A stretch of 44,020 nt of DNA. It comes from Thalassospira sp. UBA1131. GTDB taxonomy: Bacteria; Pseudomonadota; Alphaproteobacteria; Rhodospirillales; Thalassospiraceae. Numbering within the stretch: position 1 is the stretch's first letter; every line of letters begins with the position of its first letter. The stretch lies in the NCBI RefSeq assembly GCF_002311515.1, contig NZ_DCAO01000097.1:1-44020 (forward strand), in the 5' to 3' direction. The position numbers and the translations under genes are program-made. The notes under the pieces were generated by a model, which saw nothing but the letters and a program-made list of their open reading frames with translations, searched no databases and was not told the origin of the DNA. Shown here in pieces: positions 9,201-17,849 of the stretch.

Positions 9201-12200
9201 AAGGAAGGGCGTGAACTCGACCGTGCGATCGTGCAGGTTTGTCCAATGTCCATCAAGGCGCAGCGACGCAATCGTCGGATCACTTAGGAGCCAGTCGCGC
9301 AACTCAGCTCGCTGCTCAGCTAATATCCCCTCGGGCACCGCCTCGGGCAATGTAGGCATGGCTATAGCGCGGGCAGGTTTGTCACCTGTCACCGCATTCA
9401 GCGACACGCCCGCTGGCGCGAAAGGTAGAAGGCGTCCCGTGACAGGACATTCGAAAGCCGTCTCGAGGGGCGAAATCGCGACTTTCTTGAAGTCGAGACG
9501 CCAGCCCCCCGGCGCAACCCGTACAATAGAACTCGCTTTGCACAGTGTGTTCCATATCGCGCTCAGAACGGTCGCCGCTCGCTCCACATCGACTGCGCTA
9601 TCCATGCTCCCACCGATCAGCCGATAAACCAACCGGACAAGGTTCGAGCGACCAGAATGCGCTGACGGAAAGAAGCGTGGGTTGTCGACACCTGAGACGT
9701 CGTCTTTGGACAGGCCAGGTTCTACGACGACCCCCAAGGCACTGCGCGGCGATATCCAATGACGAACGTCTGCGGGTTCTTCGGGCAGGCAAATGGCCAG
9801 ATTGGTTCTGAAATTCAGATCCACCGCCGCGTGCAACAAGTCGGCCCATACGCTTTCGTCATGCCCTGCTTCCCGCAAGGATTCAGGAACGGACAGACGC
9901 GCCTGCGCATTAATCTCGGGAAACAAAAGTCGGGCGAACCCCATCGTTTCCACGTTGTTCTGCAACCGCGGCCTGCGGAAGAGTTCACGGTAAAGAAAGA
10001 GTTCGGCCAAAGCAGTGGGATGCGTGGCCAAGGCGTCGTCGCCCTTCGACGGCCGATCTTTCCAAACAGGACGAGCGAAATTGCGGAACTCTTCGTTCTG
10101 TGCGATACGCTGGACCATCTCCGACCATGGCACGGGTTTAAGAGCCCCTTCGGCCTCACGAAGCACCGCTTCCTGTTCCGCCAAGCTGGTAGCCAGCAAT
10201 GGGTTGGATTCGGCCATCGGTCTTAGCGCTTCAATGGTAGCCCGGGCCTGAGCCGCCTTCTCCGGGTTGCTCTCCCGATTCTGGACAGAGTGATAGATGA
10301 TTGCGCGAGTAAGAGCACGCTCGGCGTCTTGTTGAAGTTTTGCCGAAAACCGTGCCGTCCCTTGGCGCGAGTCGGTGAAGGACAATAGACGGCGCCCCTC
10401 GAAGGGTACCGGATGGTCATGTCTGCTGGGCTTGGTCGCCTCGATCAATAGCGGCATCGCATTGCCCATCAGGAAGGGGGCACCGAAGCGTTGAGGGCGC
10501 ACAGTAACGCTCTTTTGGCTCGCGCGCTCGCAGCAGCCTCTCTCATCCTCCACGCATATAGCGAGAGGCACAACCGGGTCACCATCTTTCGGGATCTCGA
10601 ACAACTGCGCGTCTGTAAGCCGAAGATATTCGCATCCCTCGCCCGAACCGAGCCCAACAATCACGCTTTCCGACAGGTGAGGTGTCGCTGGCTCCCCGCC
10701 GTCTTCGTCAGGTTCGACATCCAGAATATAGTCGTCATCCCCCCCTTCATCCCGCGCAGGACGCAAGAAGCGATGCGGTCCGTCATTTGCCACATCTGCA
10801 CGCAACCAAGGTGTTCCGCACTCGTCGCAGGCCGCAATCTCCAGCACCGGCGCACCGCAATCGCCATCACAGGTCTCACGCTCGGTAAAGTAGATCTGAC
10901 CAAACGGCCAATCCCCATTTTCATCTGCAAGCGCCGCGCTCCGATTGCAACAATCCGGATTGACGCAGGCCCAAAGGCCGCCCTGTGCGCGGTGGAAGAC
11001 ATGCAGCCGCCACGGCGCGAGCGCGATGCCTGTTTGCGGATCTTTCGCTTGTCCAGCGGCTTCAAGGAGGCGCAACGTCCCTGCGCCATCACCGTCACGT
11101 CCCAACAGGCGCGCAGCCCTCCTCAGGCTAACACTCCCGGCGCGCATCGCGGTGCGCACCTTGCGCAGGCGCGGGTTCGGCGCGAGCGTTCGCCACAATG
11201 CATCCGGCGTCGATGGCAGCCCTATGGGATCGAGAGGCTCGTCTGTGCCCTCGGGAGGGAGAACGGGAGTCCGCTCTTGCCCTTCGATCACCTCTACTTG
11301 GTCAGGCCGTAACCCCGCCAGGTCAGCCAGAAACTGTTTAAGGGCATTCCGGCTTTTCTCCCCTTCACCGATGGTCGCCGAGGTTGCTGCGAGGCGGACA
11401 TCTTCCGGCCCGGCTCCGAAGGCATCGCGCACACGGCGCAGCAAAAGTGCCATCTCGGCAGCCTGCGCCCCGACATAACTGTGCGCCTCGTCCAGCACAA
11501 TCCAACGCAGCATTCCTTGGGATTTTTCAAGGATCGTTCTGTCCTGTGCACGCATCAACATGTATTCCAACATGGTGACATTTGTGACCATAATCGACGG
11601 TGGCGTCTGGCGCATGGCCCGACGCTCCATAATCTGAGCGCCACGCATCTTTGGTCCCGGCACGGTGTCATCCATATAACGATTGTAGAGCGCGTAGGAC
11701 AGACGGTTCACCAGCGGATTCATCCACGCCCCCAGACGCTCTTTCTGGCTGTCGATCAAAGCGTTCAACGGATAGAGCACGATGGCCTTCACGCCCGTAT
11801 CGCCGGGTTTGTGGCTTCGAAGAAGGTCATTAAGCATCGGGATCATAAAGCATTCGGTTTTGCCTGACCCCGTGCCGCTGGTCACCATGAAGCTGCGCCC
11901 CGCTTCAGCCGCCTCCCAAGCACGAAACTGGTGCAAGTAAGGCGCGACATCATTGCCTCGGCGTGGCCAACGGCGGTGATTCCTGGTGCCGTCCAATAGG
12001 AACTCCCGATCAAGCGCCGCTACCAGATCTTCCTCTAACATATTGCCTGCGAGATCATCGAGGCACTTATCCGCCCTTTCCCAAACACGAGCGGCCTCGA
12101 AAACCGGATCGGCAACAAAAGCGTCTGTCCCGCCAGCCGGACCATGCAGTCGCGCCGCGAGATCCGCACGCAGACTGCGCGAGCGCACTCGCCCCTTGCC

Positions 12201-12284
12201 CAATACCGCGTCAGCAGCACGATCATTCACGCGGGCAAGGATTTCGTCATATCCAGAAGTGGGCAAACGGGTCTCGTCCTTCAT
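6219..12284 (-). CDS. druE: Druantia DruE: giant DEAH/DUF1998 helicase
   Basis: This 2021-residue protein is a superfamily 2 helicase. Walker A SGTGSGKT lies near 136-143 and DEAH near 265-268. Motif VI YRQRIGRAGRRGE is near 1090. Zinc-type cysteine pairs occur at 'CQSCN…CRRCG' and at 'CPAKCASGCPEC' near 1615, which is the DUF1998-type end. A helicase of about 2000 residues with DUF1998 is the signature of DruE, the shared component of Druantia anti-phage systems. The neighbour encoded directly upstream fits DruH, giving type III. I start at the ATG at 12284, 11 bases after druH ends; a TTG at 12320 would overlap druH and has no clear ribosome site. The mechanism of Druantia is not settled. 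The base composition looks more GC-rich than the BREX genes beside it. Confidence 0.82.
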   Translation of the reverse strand: MKDETRLPTSGYDEILARVNDRAADAVLGKGRVRSRSLRADLAARLHGPAGGTDAFVADPVFEAARVWERADKCLDDLAGNMLEEDLVAALDREFLLDGTRNHRRWPRRGNDVAPYLHQFRAWEAAEAGRSFMVTSGTGSGKTECFMIPMLNDLLRSHKPGDTGVKAIVLYPLNALIDSQKERLGAWMNPLVNRLSYALYNRYMDDTVPGPKMRGAQIMERRAMRQTPPSIMVTNVTMLEYMLMRAQDRTILEKSQGMLRWIVLDEAHSYVGAQAAEMALLLRRVRDAFGAGPEDVRLAATSATIGEGEKSRNALKQFLADLAGLRPDQVEVIEGQERTPVLPPEGTDEPLDPIGLPSTPDALWRTLAPNPRLRKVRTAMRAGSVSLRRAARLLGRDGDGAGTLRLLEAAGQAKDPQTGIALAPWRLHVFHRAQGGLWACVNPDCCNRSAALADENGDWPFGQIYFTERETCDGDCGAPVLEIAACDECGTPWLRADVANDGPHRFLRPARDEGGDDDYILDVEPDEDGGEPATPHLSESVIVGLGSGEGCEYLRLTDAQLFEIPKDGDPVVPLAICVEDERGCCERASQKSVTVRPQRFGAPFLMGNAMPLLIEATKPSRHDHPVPFEGRRLLSFTDSRQGTARFSAKLQQDAERALTRAIIYHSVQNRESNPEKAAQARATIEALRPMAESNPLLATSLAEQEAVLREAEGALKPVPWSEMVQRIAQNEEFRNFARPVWKDRPSKGDDALATHPTALAELFLYRELFRRPRLQNNVETMGFARLLFPEINAQARLSVPESLREAGHDESVWADLLHAAVDLNFRTNLAICLPEEPADVRHWISPRSALGVVVEPGLSKDDVSGVDNPRFFPSAHSGRSNLVRLVYRLIGGSMDSAVDVERAATVLSAIWNTLCKASSIVRVAPGGWRLDFKKVAISPLETAFECPVTGRLLPFAPAGVSLNAVTGDKPARAIAMPTLPEAVPEGILAEQRAELRDWLLSDPTIASLRLDGHWTNLHDRTVEFTPFLRAQEHSAQIDRESLKTYEHAFREGRINVLNCSTTMEMGVDIPDVGIVVNTNVPPAPANYRQRIGRAGRRGEPWAMAFTFCKDLPLDNMIFRDPARLLGAEVAAPQVRLDSAILVQRHVNAALLGVFLREGGGTSVKTNMASFMGATEETDAPFFPDSMADDFLAALKGDWGTQDNVAQALDRLVTGTCLADHIGLVSRTEADFSRMRNRWREEYEQLMEAQAAYPDTDPAHWLYKKRAKRMREEFMMTELARRGFTPSYGFPVDVVSFDHTGKGVGEPGPSRPLDMAIREYSPGCEVVIDGLVYRSDGVLPTWGNRNDPGSVEDLRFLFTCQSCNLFVTSRYKETDCRRCGTPLKRTELLRPSGFLGNRRPHSAYEQLAYVAPDAPRVSAEPEAWVSLPDPEVGRYRTAREGRVLITASGENGCGYAVCIACGRAEAEIGDDEPRLPAGMVGHRPLQKLRDNPRHDGLCPANDDASRKIRRRVKLGTEMATDVFELQLDVLPATETGKAQAAAIGAALREALGARLGVDAETMGLAVAPSLRPDEARRSSVFLYDKASGGAGFASAAERDLPDLLRDAAIRLDCPAKCASGCPECVLRRDLQFGTAMDRSGALEVLRSEILPRLDLPEDLKLFGSESTAVTRTIAEWIGRQAARGAVERLALFLSDPPSGWDVAEWPAARVAEELGRAGVPVAIVMRSADVNRLEMSHKLDLVRLVTRSQASLHVVDVLPKARGAAILAEARFEGQEIAIASSDDQACHVNRHWGRVERAPAVCGPSAPNELSEPLSLAKVTAYGEGNSAQKDVTTELDGPVTKFGSRLWAIAKSLRPQIFAGSSKLEKVTYNDRYMRSPVTARLLFEAWRTLPLRNENTRLEIVSETLGSSERRGYLLWHNWETDELRRRVLSELFPGASIMLGTKSDCAHARFFRFSFEDGSEVRLSLDQGFGAWREASGRSARFNHDARPEEQARALQNLPFDVAIQDGGRFPSPIWLRW

Positions 12285-12295
12285 ACTCGATCCAC

Positions 12296-15200
12296 TCAAC
12301 TTTGTTGTGATGCTAGCCAAGCAATAGTAGCCGGCAATGCAGCTTCATAACCAACTTGATCTGCCTGTGTCGCAAGTAGCAACTCGACTTTTTCTCTGGT
12401 TGTCGGCGGCGGACGCAGACCAAAGGCAATCTCGGCCACGACGATTGGTGCGTCGACCAGGCCGCGCCATTCCTCGTGGAACCCGTCGAAACCGGGAGGA
12501 CGCTGCTGTGCTGCCACCCCTTGCAAAAATGGTGTATGGGACGTCTGTCGACTGATGACCATTCTTGCGTTTTCAAGTAGCATTTTCTCGGGATTTTGCA
12601 AACCGAGCGACAATTCGCCAAGGCGGCTCGCTAGCCCCGCAATCGCCATAAGATCAACCTCCTGCAACGCGAGAGCGATATGTCCCTCCAAAGCCGGACG
12701 CAAGCGCAAAATGTCAGCCGCTCGTGCAGCTACAGCGTCATGTGCTTGTTCACGGGCCTTGTCAGCAAGTTCAGGGATTGCGGCCAACCTTGCGTACAGC
12801 TCCTCGGCCTCACGGGCGAATCCTTCCGCCCAGTCTTTGGGACTGATGAAGGACCATTGCGGCCCATCGTGCAGCTCCAAGGACAAGATATCCTCAAGAT
12901 CGGAGGGCCCGACCCGAAACAACAGACGCACAGCCGCAGAGGGCACTTTGGCCAATGCGTGAACCTCGTCCAACGCCGAGGGAGAGACGCCGTTGGCAAG
13001 CAACACCTCGCAAAGCGTTGCCAGACGGGAAAGATCATTTACAACGTCACCCTCCTGAAAATAGCTGGCATAGTGAGCGACACGATCATCACGTCTGGAC
13101 GCACTCTGCCCCGTGGCCTCGAAAGGCTCAGGCTGCACGAATGGGCGAGGTGGCCGCATAGGCATGCCTCCCTTGCGTGGCAGAAGGAACCAACGCCCCT
13201 CGCCCAGATGCGAAAGCCCGCACGCACCGGTGATTTCCACGCGCGCGGGATCGTCGAGGTCGACAGCGGTAATTTCGAGAGAAGGATCGTGGACCGGTAT
13301 ATGGTTTTGAAGCACCAGCACATCCTCTCCCTCGAGCCGCGTTTCTCCCAGCACGTGACGGACGCGAAGGCGAGATGACTGATCGCCCGCCGTCACCACA
13401 CGCAGGCGTAACTCGGCATCGGCTCCACCCACGACAAGCATTTTCTCCAAAAGCGGACGAAAAGCCGAAAGAGGCTGGTCGGTCGCGACCTGCACGCCAA
13501 TGACCGGCGCGTCACCAGCCGAGCGACTATGCAACCGAATTCGTAGATCCGTCTGTAGACCTTCAGCTGGTAAGATCCGCCAATCCTTCAGGGACTGCAT
13601 GGAAATATCGCGGTCTGACGTCAACCTTTTGCCATCAACATTCTGGAACTCACCCCGTTGGAGCGGCAAATCAAGCTTCCAGTTCAGGGACCTGGCGCCC
13701 TCGGGGCCTGCCAGCGTGACGGGCAACCGTGCCTGCTCATCGGTTGATGTTTCCAACAGCACGTCTACCACACTGTCAGCATCAGGCCGCTGTGGATCGC
13801 CCGATGCCACACGCATGACCCATCCTTGCGGCACGCCATTGACGCGAATACGCCTATAGGGATCGCCCTCGCGCGTCACCTCGCGCAGGGTGAATGTGGT
13901 CGGCACCATGTTCACCGTGACGCGCGCACCAATACCGCTTTCTTCCGTTGCCGCGAAAGTAACCCGACCGATCGTCGTCTCCGATGGAGAACCTGTCTGC
14001 CAGATATGACTGCCTGCAACCTGATAACGCAGTTTAGATCCGGTCAGTTGTCCAAATCCGCGCCCCGGCTGCCGGTGCAAGATCATCGGCACACCGCGAT
14101 GCACCGGCGTGCCGCGATTGTCGAGCAGGCGATACTCCAACGGTCCGCTTGCATAAATCTCCTCGCGCGCATCCTCTTCGGCCCCTGTCTCGATCCGCGC
14201 ATTGCCGCCTGCAACCAGAACGCGTCCGTTGCCCGACAACCGCCAGATCGCTCCACCGGGCACCGTCCCATCGGGTTCGGCTACAAGAGTTTCCGTGCAG
14301 TTGGGGATCTTGCCGTCTTCCAGCAGAATCCACACGTGTGGATCCCGCGTCCGTACGGCAGCATTTCCAGCATAAGCCAGAGCTGCGGCCCTACTCTCGC
14401 CCATCTCCGCCAGACGCCAAAACGTAGGGCCAGCGCCGATATCGACGGCCTCTCCGCCGGCAAGCCTCACCCTGCCGAGGAACTTGCCATCAGCCATGGC
14501 CATGAGGTCCGCCCCCGTATCCAACGAGAAACGAAAGCGCGCGGTTCGGCGTCCGCTGATCCGCCGACTCTGCCACGGACGATCCGCTCTCTCGCGGTCG
14601 AGGGCAAAGAGGAGGTCTGGTGCCGCCGATGCCAGTGCGCCAACTGGCGCCAACCGTAGCCTGCGACGCTCCGGCTCAATGTCCCGGATCAATTGCGGTC
14701 CGATTTCTGCGACCTCTTCAATTTCTATCCAGGGCCTCCAAATGTCGTCATCGCCGCGACGCAACACTCGCGTCAGTGGATCTGTAACCAACCCCTGCCG
14801 GGCCGAAACCAGGACGGCATCGGACAGCAAGCTGCGCGCTGCGGCCACATCGAGCCGTAACGAAAGGCCCTCGCGCCATCCCGGTTTAACCCGATCAAGA
14901 AACGGCTCGACATCCTGCGCAGACATGCCGTCGGGGGACAATTCCCGCAGTTCGAGCACCTCGAAAGCAAAATCCACGAAAAGCGCATGGTATTCGCGCG
15001 TGCGGTAGCCCAATGGAAGGCGCCGTGTGCGCTGTGCCGCGAAGCCGAGAGCCACGTCTCGCGGGCAGCCCAGCCCTATCCGCGACAGATCAGCTACAAG
15101 ACCTACTAGCGCCGCGCGATAGCCACCCTTTTGATCGCTCAGCAGCCTGACAGGAATGCCGCCCTCGGCAGCTATGGTGTTCAGATACTGCGTCCCACTC

Positions 15201-15520
15201 TGAAGTTTCTGAACAGAACGCCGCATCCGCTTGAGCCCCAGAGCTGTGATCTCTCGTAGCTGTTGCTGCGAAAGTGAAACGCCAAGTGCCTTCGTAAGGA
15301 AATCCCAGGAAAGTGCGCCACCATCATATTCTTTCCGATACCGCTCCGCCGCCCACAGCACGAAGGCCGTAGCGACACTTCGATAGCGCCCCGATCTGAG
15401 GCAGTCTTTGACCTTTGTGCCGAGATTGAGATACTGGGGCTCGCTCAATCGATATGCATGTAGAGGTCGACCGTCAGGATCTATGCCTTTACCATCAGAA
15501 AACTCTCGTAAGACATTCAT
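12296..15520 (-). CDS. druH: Druantia type III DruH-like protein
   Basis: The 1074-residue product has no domain or catalytic motif I can name. Its N-terminus (MNVLREFSDGKGIDPDGRPLHAYRL) and its size resemble proteins annotated as the STY4851/ECs_5259 family, which I associate with DruH. The first ~250 residues look helical, the middle is rich in beta-type segments, and the last 200 residues return to helices. The main evidence is context: it lies immediately upstream of druE on the same strand, and Druantia type III is defined by just druH and druE. The ATG at 15520 is preceded by a G-rich run (GGGGGGGGGAC) acting as ribosome site. The 230-bp gap from brxL suggests its own promoter, which I could not pinpoint. 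Confidence 0.7.
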   Translation of the reverse strand: MNVLREFSDGKGIDPDGRPLHAYRLSEPQYLNLGTKVKDCLRSGRYRSVATAFVLWAAERYRKEYDGGALSWDFLTKALGVSLSQQQLREITALGLKRMRRSVQKLQSGTQYLNTIAAEGGIPVRLLSDQKGGYRAALVGLVADLSRIGLGCPRDVALGFAAQRTRRLPLGYRTREYHALFVDFAFEVLELRELSPDGMSAQDVEPFLDRVKPGWREGLSLRLDVAAARSLLSDAVLVSARQGLVTDPLTRVLRRGDDDIWRPWIEIEEVAEIGPQLIRDIEPERRRLRLAPVGALASAAPDLLFALDRERADRPWQSRRISGRRTARFRFSLDTGADLMAMADGKFLGRVRLAGGEAVDIGAGPTFWRLAEMGESRAAALAYAGNAAVRTRDPHVWILLEDGKIPNCTETLVAEPDGTVPGGAIWRLSGNGRVLVAGGNARIETGAEEDAREEIYASGPLEYRLLDNRGTPVHRGVPMILHRQPGRGFGQLTGSKLRYQVAGSHIWQTGSPSETTIGRVTFAATEESGIGARVTVNMVPTTFTLREVTREGDPYRRIRVNGVPQGWVMRVASGDPQRPDADSVVDVLLETSTDEQARLPVTLAGPEGARSLNWKLDLPLQRGEFQNVDGKRLTSDRDISMQSLKDWRILPAEGLQTDLRIRLHSRSAGDAPVIGVQVATDQPLSAFRPLLEKMLVVGGADAELRLRVVTAGDQSSRLRVRHVLGETRLEGEDVLVLQNHIPVHDPSLEITAVDLDDPARVEITGACGLSHLGEGRWFLLPRKGGMPMRPPRPFVQPEPFEATGQSASRRDDRVAHYASYFQEGDVVNDLSRLATLCEVLLANGVSPSALDEVHALAKVPSAAVRLLFRVGPSDLEDILSLELHDGPQWSFISPKDWAEGFAREAEELYARLAAIPELADKAREQAHDAVAARAADILRLRPALEGHIALALQEVDLMAIAGLASRLGELSLGLQNPEKMLLENARMVISRQTSHTPFLQGVAAQQRPPGFDGFHEEWRGLVDAPIVVAEIAFGLRPPPTTREKVELLLATQADQVGYEAALPATIAWLASQQS

Positions 15521-15750
15521 TATAGTCCCCCCCCAAAGATGATCATGTCTTCAGGAAAGAAGAAATTCAATACTCAATTAAACACAAAAATTCTCCAAGA
15601 CCGGCCGCCCAATGATCGCGACGTAGACTGCATGAAGGAAGTTCTTGCTAATTCTTCCTGAGGCAAGTAGCTCCGTGCTCACACTACATATTTTGCTGTT
15701 CAAGGCGGGAGCCTTTTAAAAAAATCCACTTCAAGTTCAGGAATAACAAC

Positions 15751-17838
15751 TCAATCTTTATTATTTCTAACATAGGTCACGTAAAAACCTTTGATAATCC
15801 GGTGCTCCTGTAACCGGTCGCCCAAAGAAAAACCGTCCTTTTTGATCGGTGCCTGAAAAATATCCAGCCCACGATCAAGTACGATCTTCCAGCCCGTATC
15901 GGTCGCAATGTCCCTAGCATGTGCGTTTCCGCTTTCATCAAACGCCCAAGTGAATTCCACGCCTGAGCCCACACACGCATCTCTGATTGAATCAAGCAAC
16001 TCTCTCTGTTTCGCAACATTTCCGTCGTCAGGTCCCGTAACAAGGTGGATATTGACCTGATCTTCCGGCGATTTCCGCCGAATAACCATTTCGACAAACT
16101 CCATCATGTTACGTATCTGATAAAAGAAACGCACATACGGATCGGTAACGATGATCTGAGACGCGCCCGCTATATAAGGACCAAACAGACGATCATAGCT
16201 CACCCCTTTGCGGTCCTCGGTGAAGACATGATGACCCTCTTCCAAGTCCTTTGCGGAAGATGCTTTTGCAGGTTGCGAAGTTTTATCGGCCCCCGCCGCT
16301 TTGCCTTCGATCAGCGATGCAGCATCTACTGCATCCGGCTGATCCTCATGTTCAGGAGCTTGCGAAGACTTAAGGTAGTAGAATTGCGGGTATTCTTCTT
16401 CCTCTACCGTTGTGACACGACGTTTGACGCCGTCTGTCCCCAAGTAGTGAAAGTCGACTGCGGGATAAGTGCTGTCAATTCTGACAAGTTGATCCTTAAC
16501 CCTCTTACGACTTTCCATCGCAATACGGAGCAGTTCCTCGACATCTGCCGCAGTCTCGCCACCATTGGGAAAGAGGAGCTTCAGGAGGCCAGACATTGTC
16601 TTGTAGATCGCGTCCCGGTCTCGTGTTGAAATCTTCTCGCTGATCCTGAAATGTAAGTCCAGTCGGTTCGAGTAATCCTCCTGACGAAGATGACGAAGGA
16701 TCTCGGCCAGATAGTCGACAATGAAGCCATAGCCCTTCGTAAACATCTCGCCACGGATCACATCTATCTCCCAACCCGGCAGATAGGCATGCAGGCGATC
16801 AATGAAGGCCGAATCATGGAACTGGGGTGGCAACGCCTCGAACAGGTCGCTGTTCTTCAACATGAACGGCACGTTGTGATCCGTGTTCCCAACAAAGGCA
16901 AAACTCGCTTCCGCCCCCATCGGGCTTACCCCACGCGAGAAGGTCTTGTTGGCCATGTAGTTCTTCATGATATCCACAAGCGCCTTGTTCGCCGTTTTTT
17001 CCCGACCGGCAAACTCGTCAAAGGCAACGACGTCCCAATACCCCACCAAACCAATGCGACCATTCGAGTTATTCACGAAGAGTTTTGGTACTGTAACCTC
17101 TCCACCCGATATCAGCTGACCATGAGGCGAGAACTCAGAATAAATATGCGATTTACCAGTCCCCTTCGGGCCTAGTTCAATGATGTTATAGTTGCGCTCA
17201 ACAAACGGGATCAGACGCATGAGCTGCAGGAGCTTGGCACGGCGCCCAAAGGCCTCCGGGTTGAACCCGATGCTCTGCATAAGCAGATCAATCCAATCAT
17301 CGGTAGTGAAATTCCCTCGCGCTTCGCGGTAGCCTTCGTAATCGACCTTGGCGATCTGAATGGGCTTTATGGTTTCGAGTATCCAGGGTGAGATACGCGG
17401 ATCGTCAGAAAACTCGTACTGAACATCAGCAATACACCAGACCCCGGTAACAAGAAGCTTTGGATGCGCTTTGATCGTGCCGCTATCGACCGCGACCTTC
17501 TTGATACCAAGGTTATCAAATGTCGCCTCGTAGCTGTCGGTCTTTTCGTTAAGAGAGACACTGATCTGATCGATAACCTTGTAGCGACCTTTCTCCTTGA
17601 TGGTCGACTGAACAAGCCCTGCTTCGCTGCGATGAACATAATGCTTTCGCAGGATTTCCTTGACCGTTTCAATACCCGTCGCAATCGATGCTTCGTCATC
17701 GGTCGCGCAATATTGTCCGAGAAGATATTCAAGAACATATGTGGGAACAATAGCGTTACCCTTGACCGCCTTCACCAGATCCTTGCGCACCACAAAGCCT
17801 GCGAAATGTTCATTGATTCTGGCGTCGAGATTACTCAT
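15751..17838 (-). CDS. brxL: BREX BrxL AAA+ protein with MIT_C-like C-terminal domain instead of Lon
   Basis: The 695-residue protein has the BrxL AAA+ core: Walker A GPKGTGKS at 223-230 and Walker B VVAFDEF around 270-276. BrxL forms a ring that binds DNA and is needed for BREX phage defence. Most type I BrxL proteins end in a Lon-like peptidase fold. Here a Pro/Ala/Lys-rich linker (about 500-545) leads instead to residues 546-695, which resemble the C-terminal domain of eukaryotic MITD1 (MIT_C, an inactive phospholipase-D-like fold). The pattern is 'SYDRLFGPY', 'DPYVR..YQIRN..EF', 'IHLVTG', then 'GWKIVLDRGLDIFQAP' and 'FSLGD'. No Ser-Lys peptidase dyad context is visible. The start at 17838 has GAGGAG overlapping the pglZ stop, so it is coupled to pglZ. 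Confidence 0.85.
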   Translation of the reverse strand: MSNLDARINEHFAGFVVRKDLVKAVKGNAIVPTYVLEYLLGQYCATDDEASIATGIETVKEILRKHYVHRSEAGLVQSTIKEKGRYKVIDQISVSLNEKTDSYEATFDNLGIKKVAVDSGTIKAHPKLLVTGVWCIADVQYEFSDDPRISPWILETIKPIQIAKVDYEGYREARGNFTTDDWIDLLMQSIGFNPEAFGRRAKLLQLMRLIPFVERNYNIIELGPKGTGKSHIYSEFSPHGQLISGGEVTVPKLFVNNSNGRIGLVGYWDVVAFDEFAGREKTANKALVDIMKNYMANKTFSRGVSPMGAEASFAFVGNTDHNVPFMLKNSDLFEALPPQFHDSAFIDRLHAYLPGWEIDVIRGEMFTKGYGFIVDYLAEILRHLRQEDYSNRLDLHFRISEKISTRDRDAIYKTMSGLLKLLFPNGGETAADVEELLRIAMESRKRVKDQLVRIDSTYPAVDFHYLGTDGVKRRVTTVEEEEYPQFYYLKSSQAPEHEDQPDAVDAASLIEGKAAGADKTSQPAKASSAKDLEEGHHVFTEDRKGVSYDRLFGPYIAGASQIIVTDPYVRFFYQIRNMMEFVEMVIRRKSPEDQVNIHLVTGPDDGNVAKQRELLDSIRDACVGSGVEFTWAFDESGNAHARDIATDTGWKIVLDRGLDIFQAPIKKDGFSLGDRLQEHRIIKGFYVTYVRNNKD

Positions 17839-17849
17839 CAGCCCACTCC

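Noticed and set aside
12285..12320. TTG start of druE overlapping druH
   Set aside because: No clear ribosome site and no family-like sequence in the 12 extra residues; an ATG is available at 12284. Kept as a minor alternative.
15636..15659. AGGAAG/CTTCCT inverted repeat after brxL as terminator
   Set aside because: The stem is only six base pairs with a 12-base loop and no T run on either strand.
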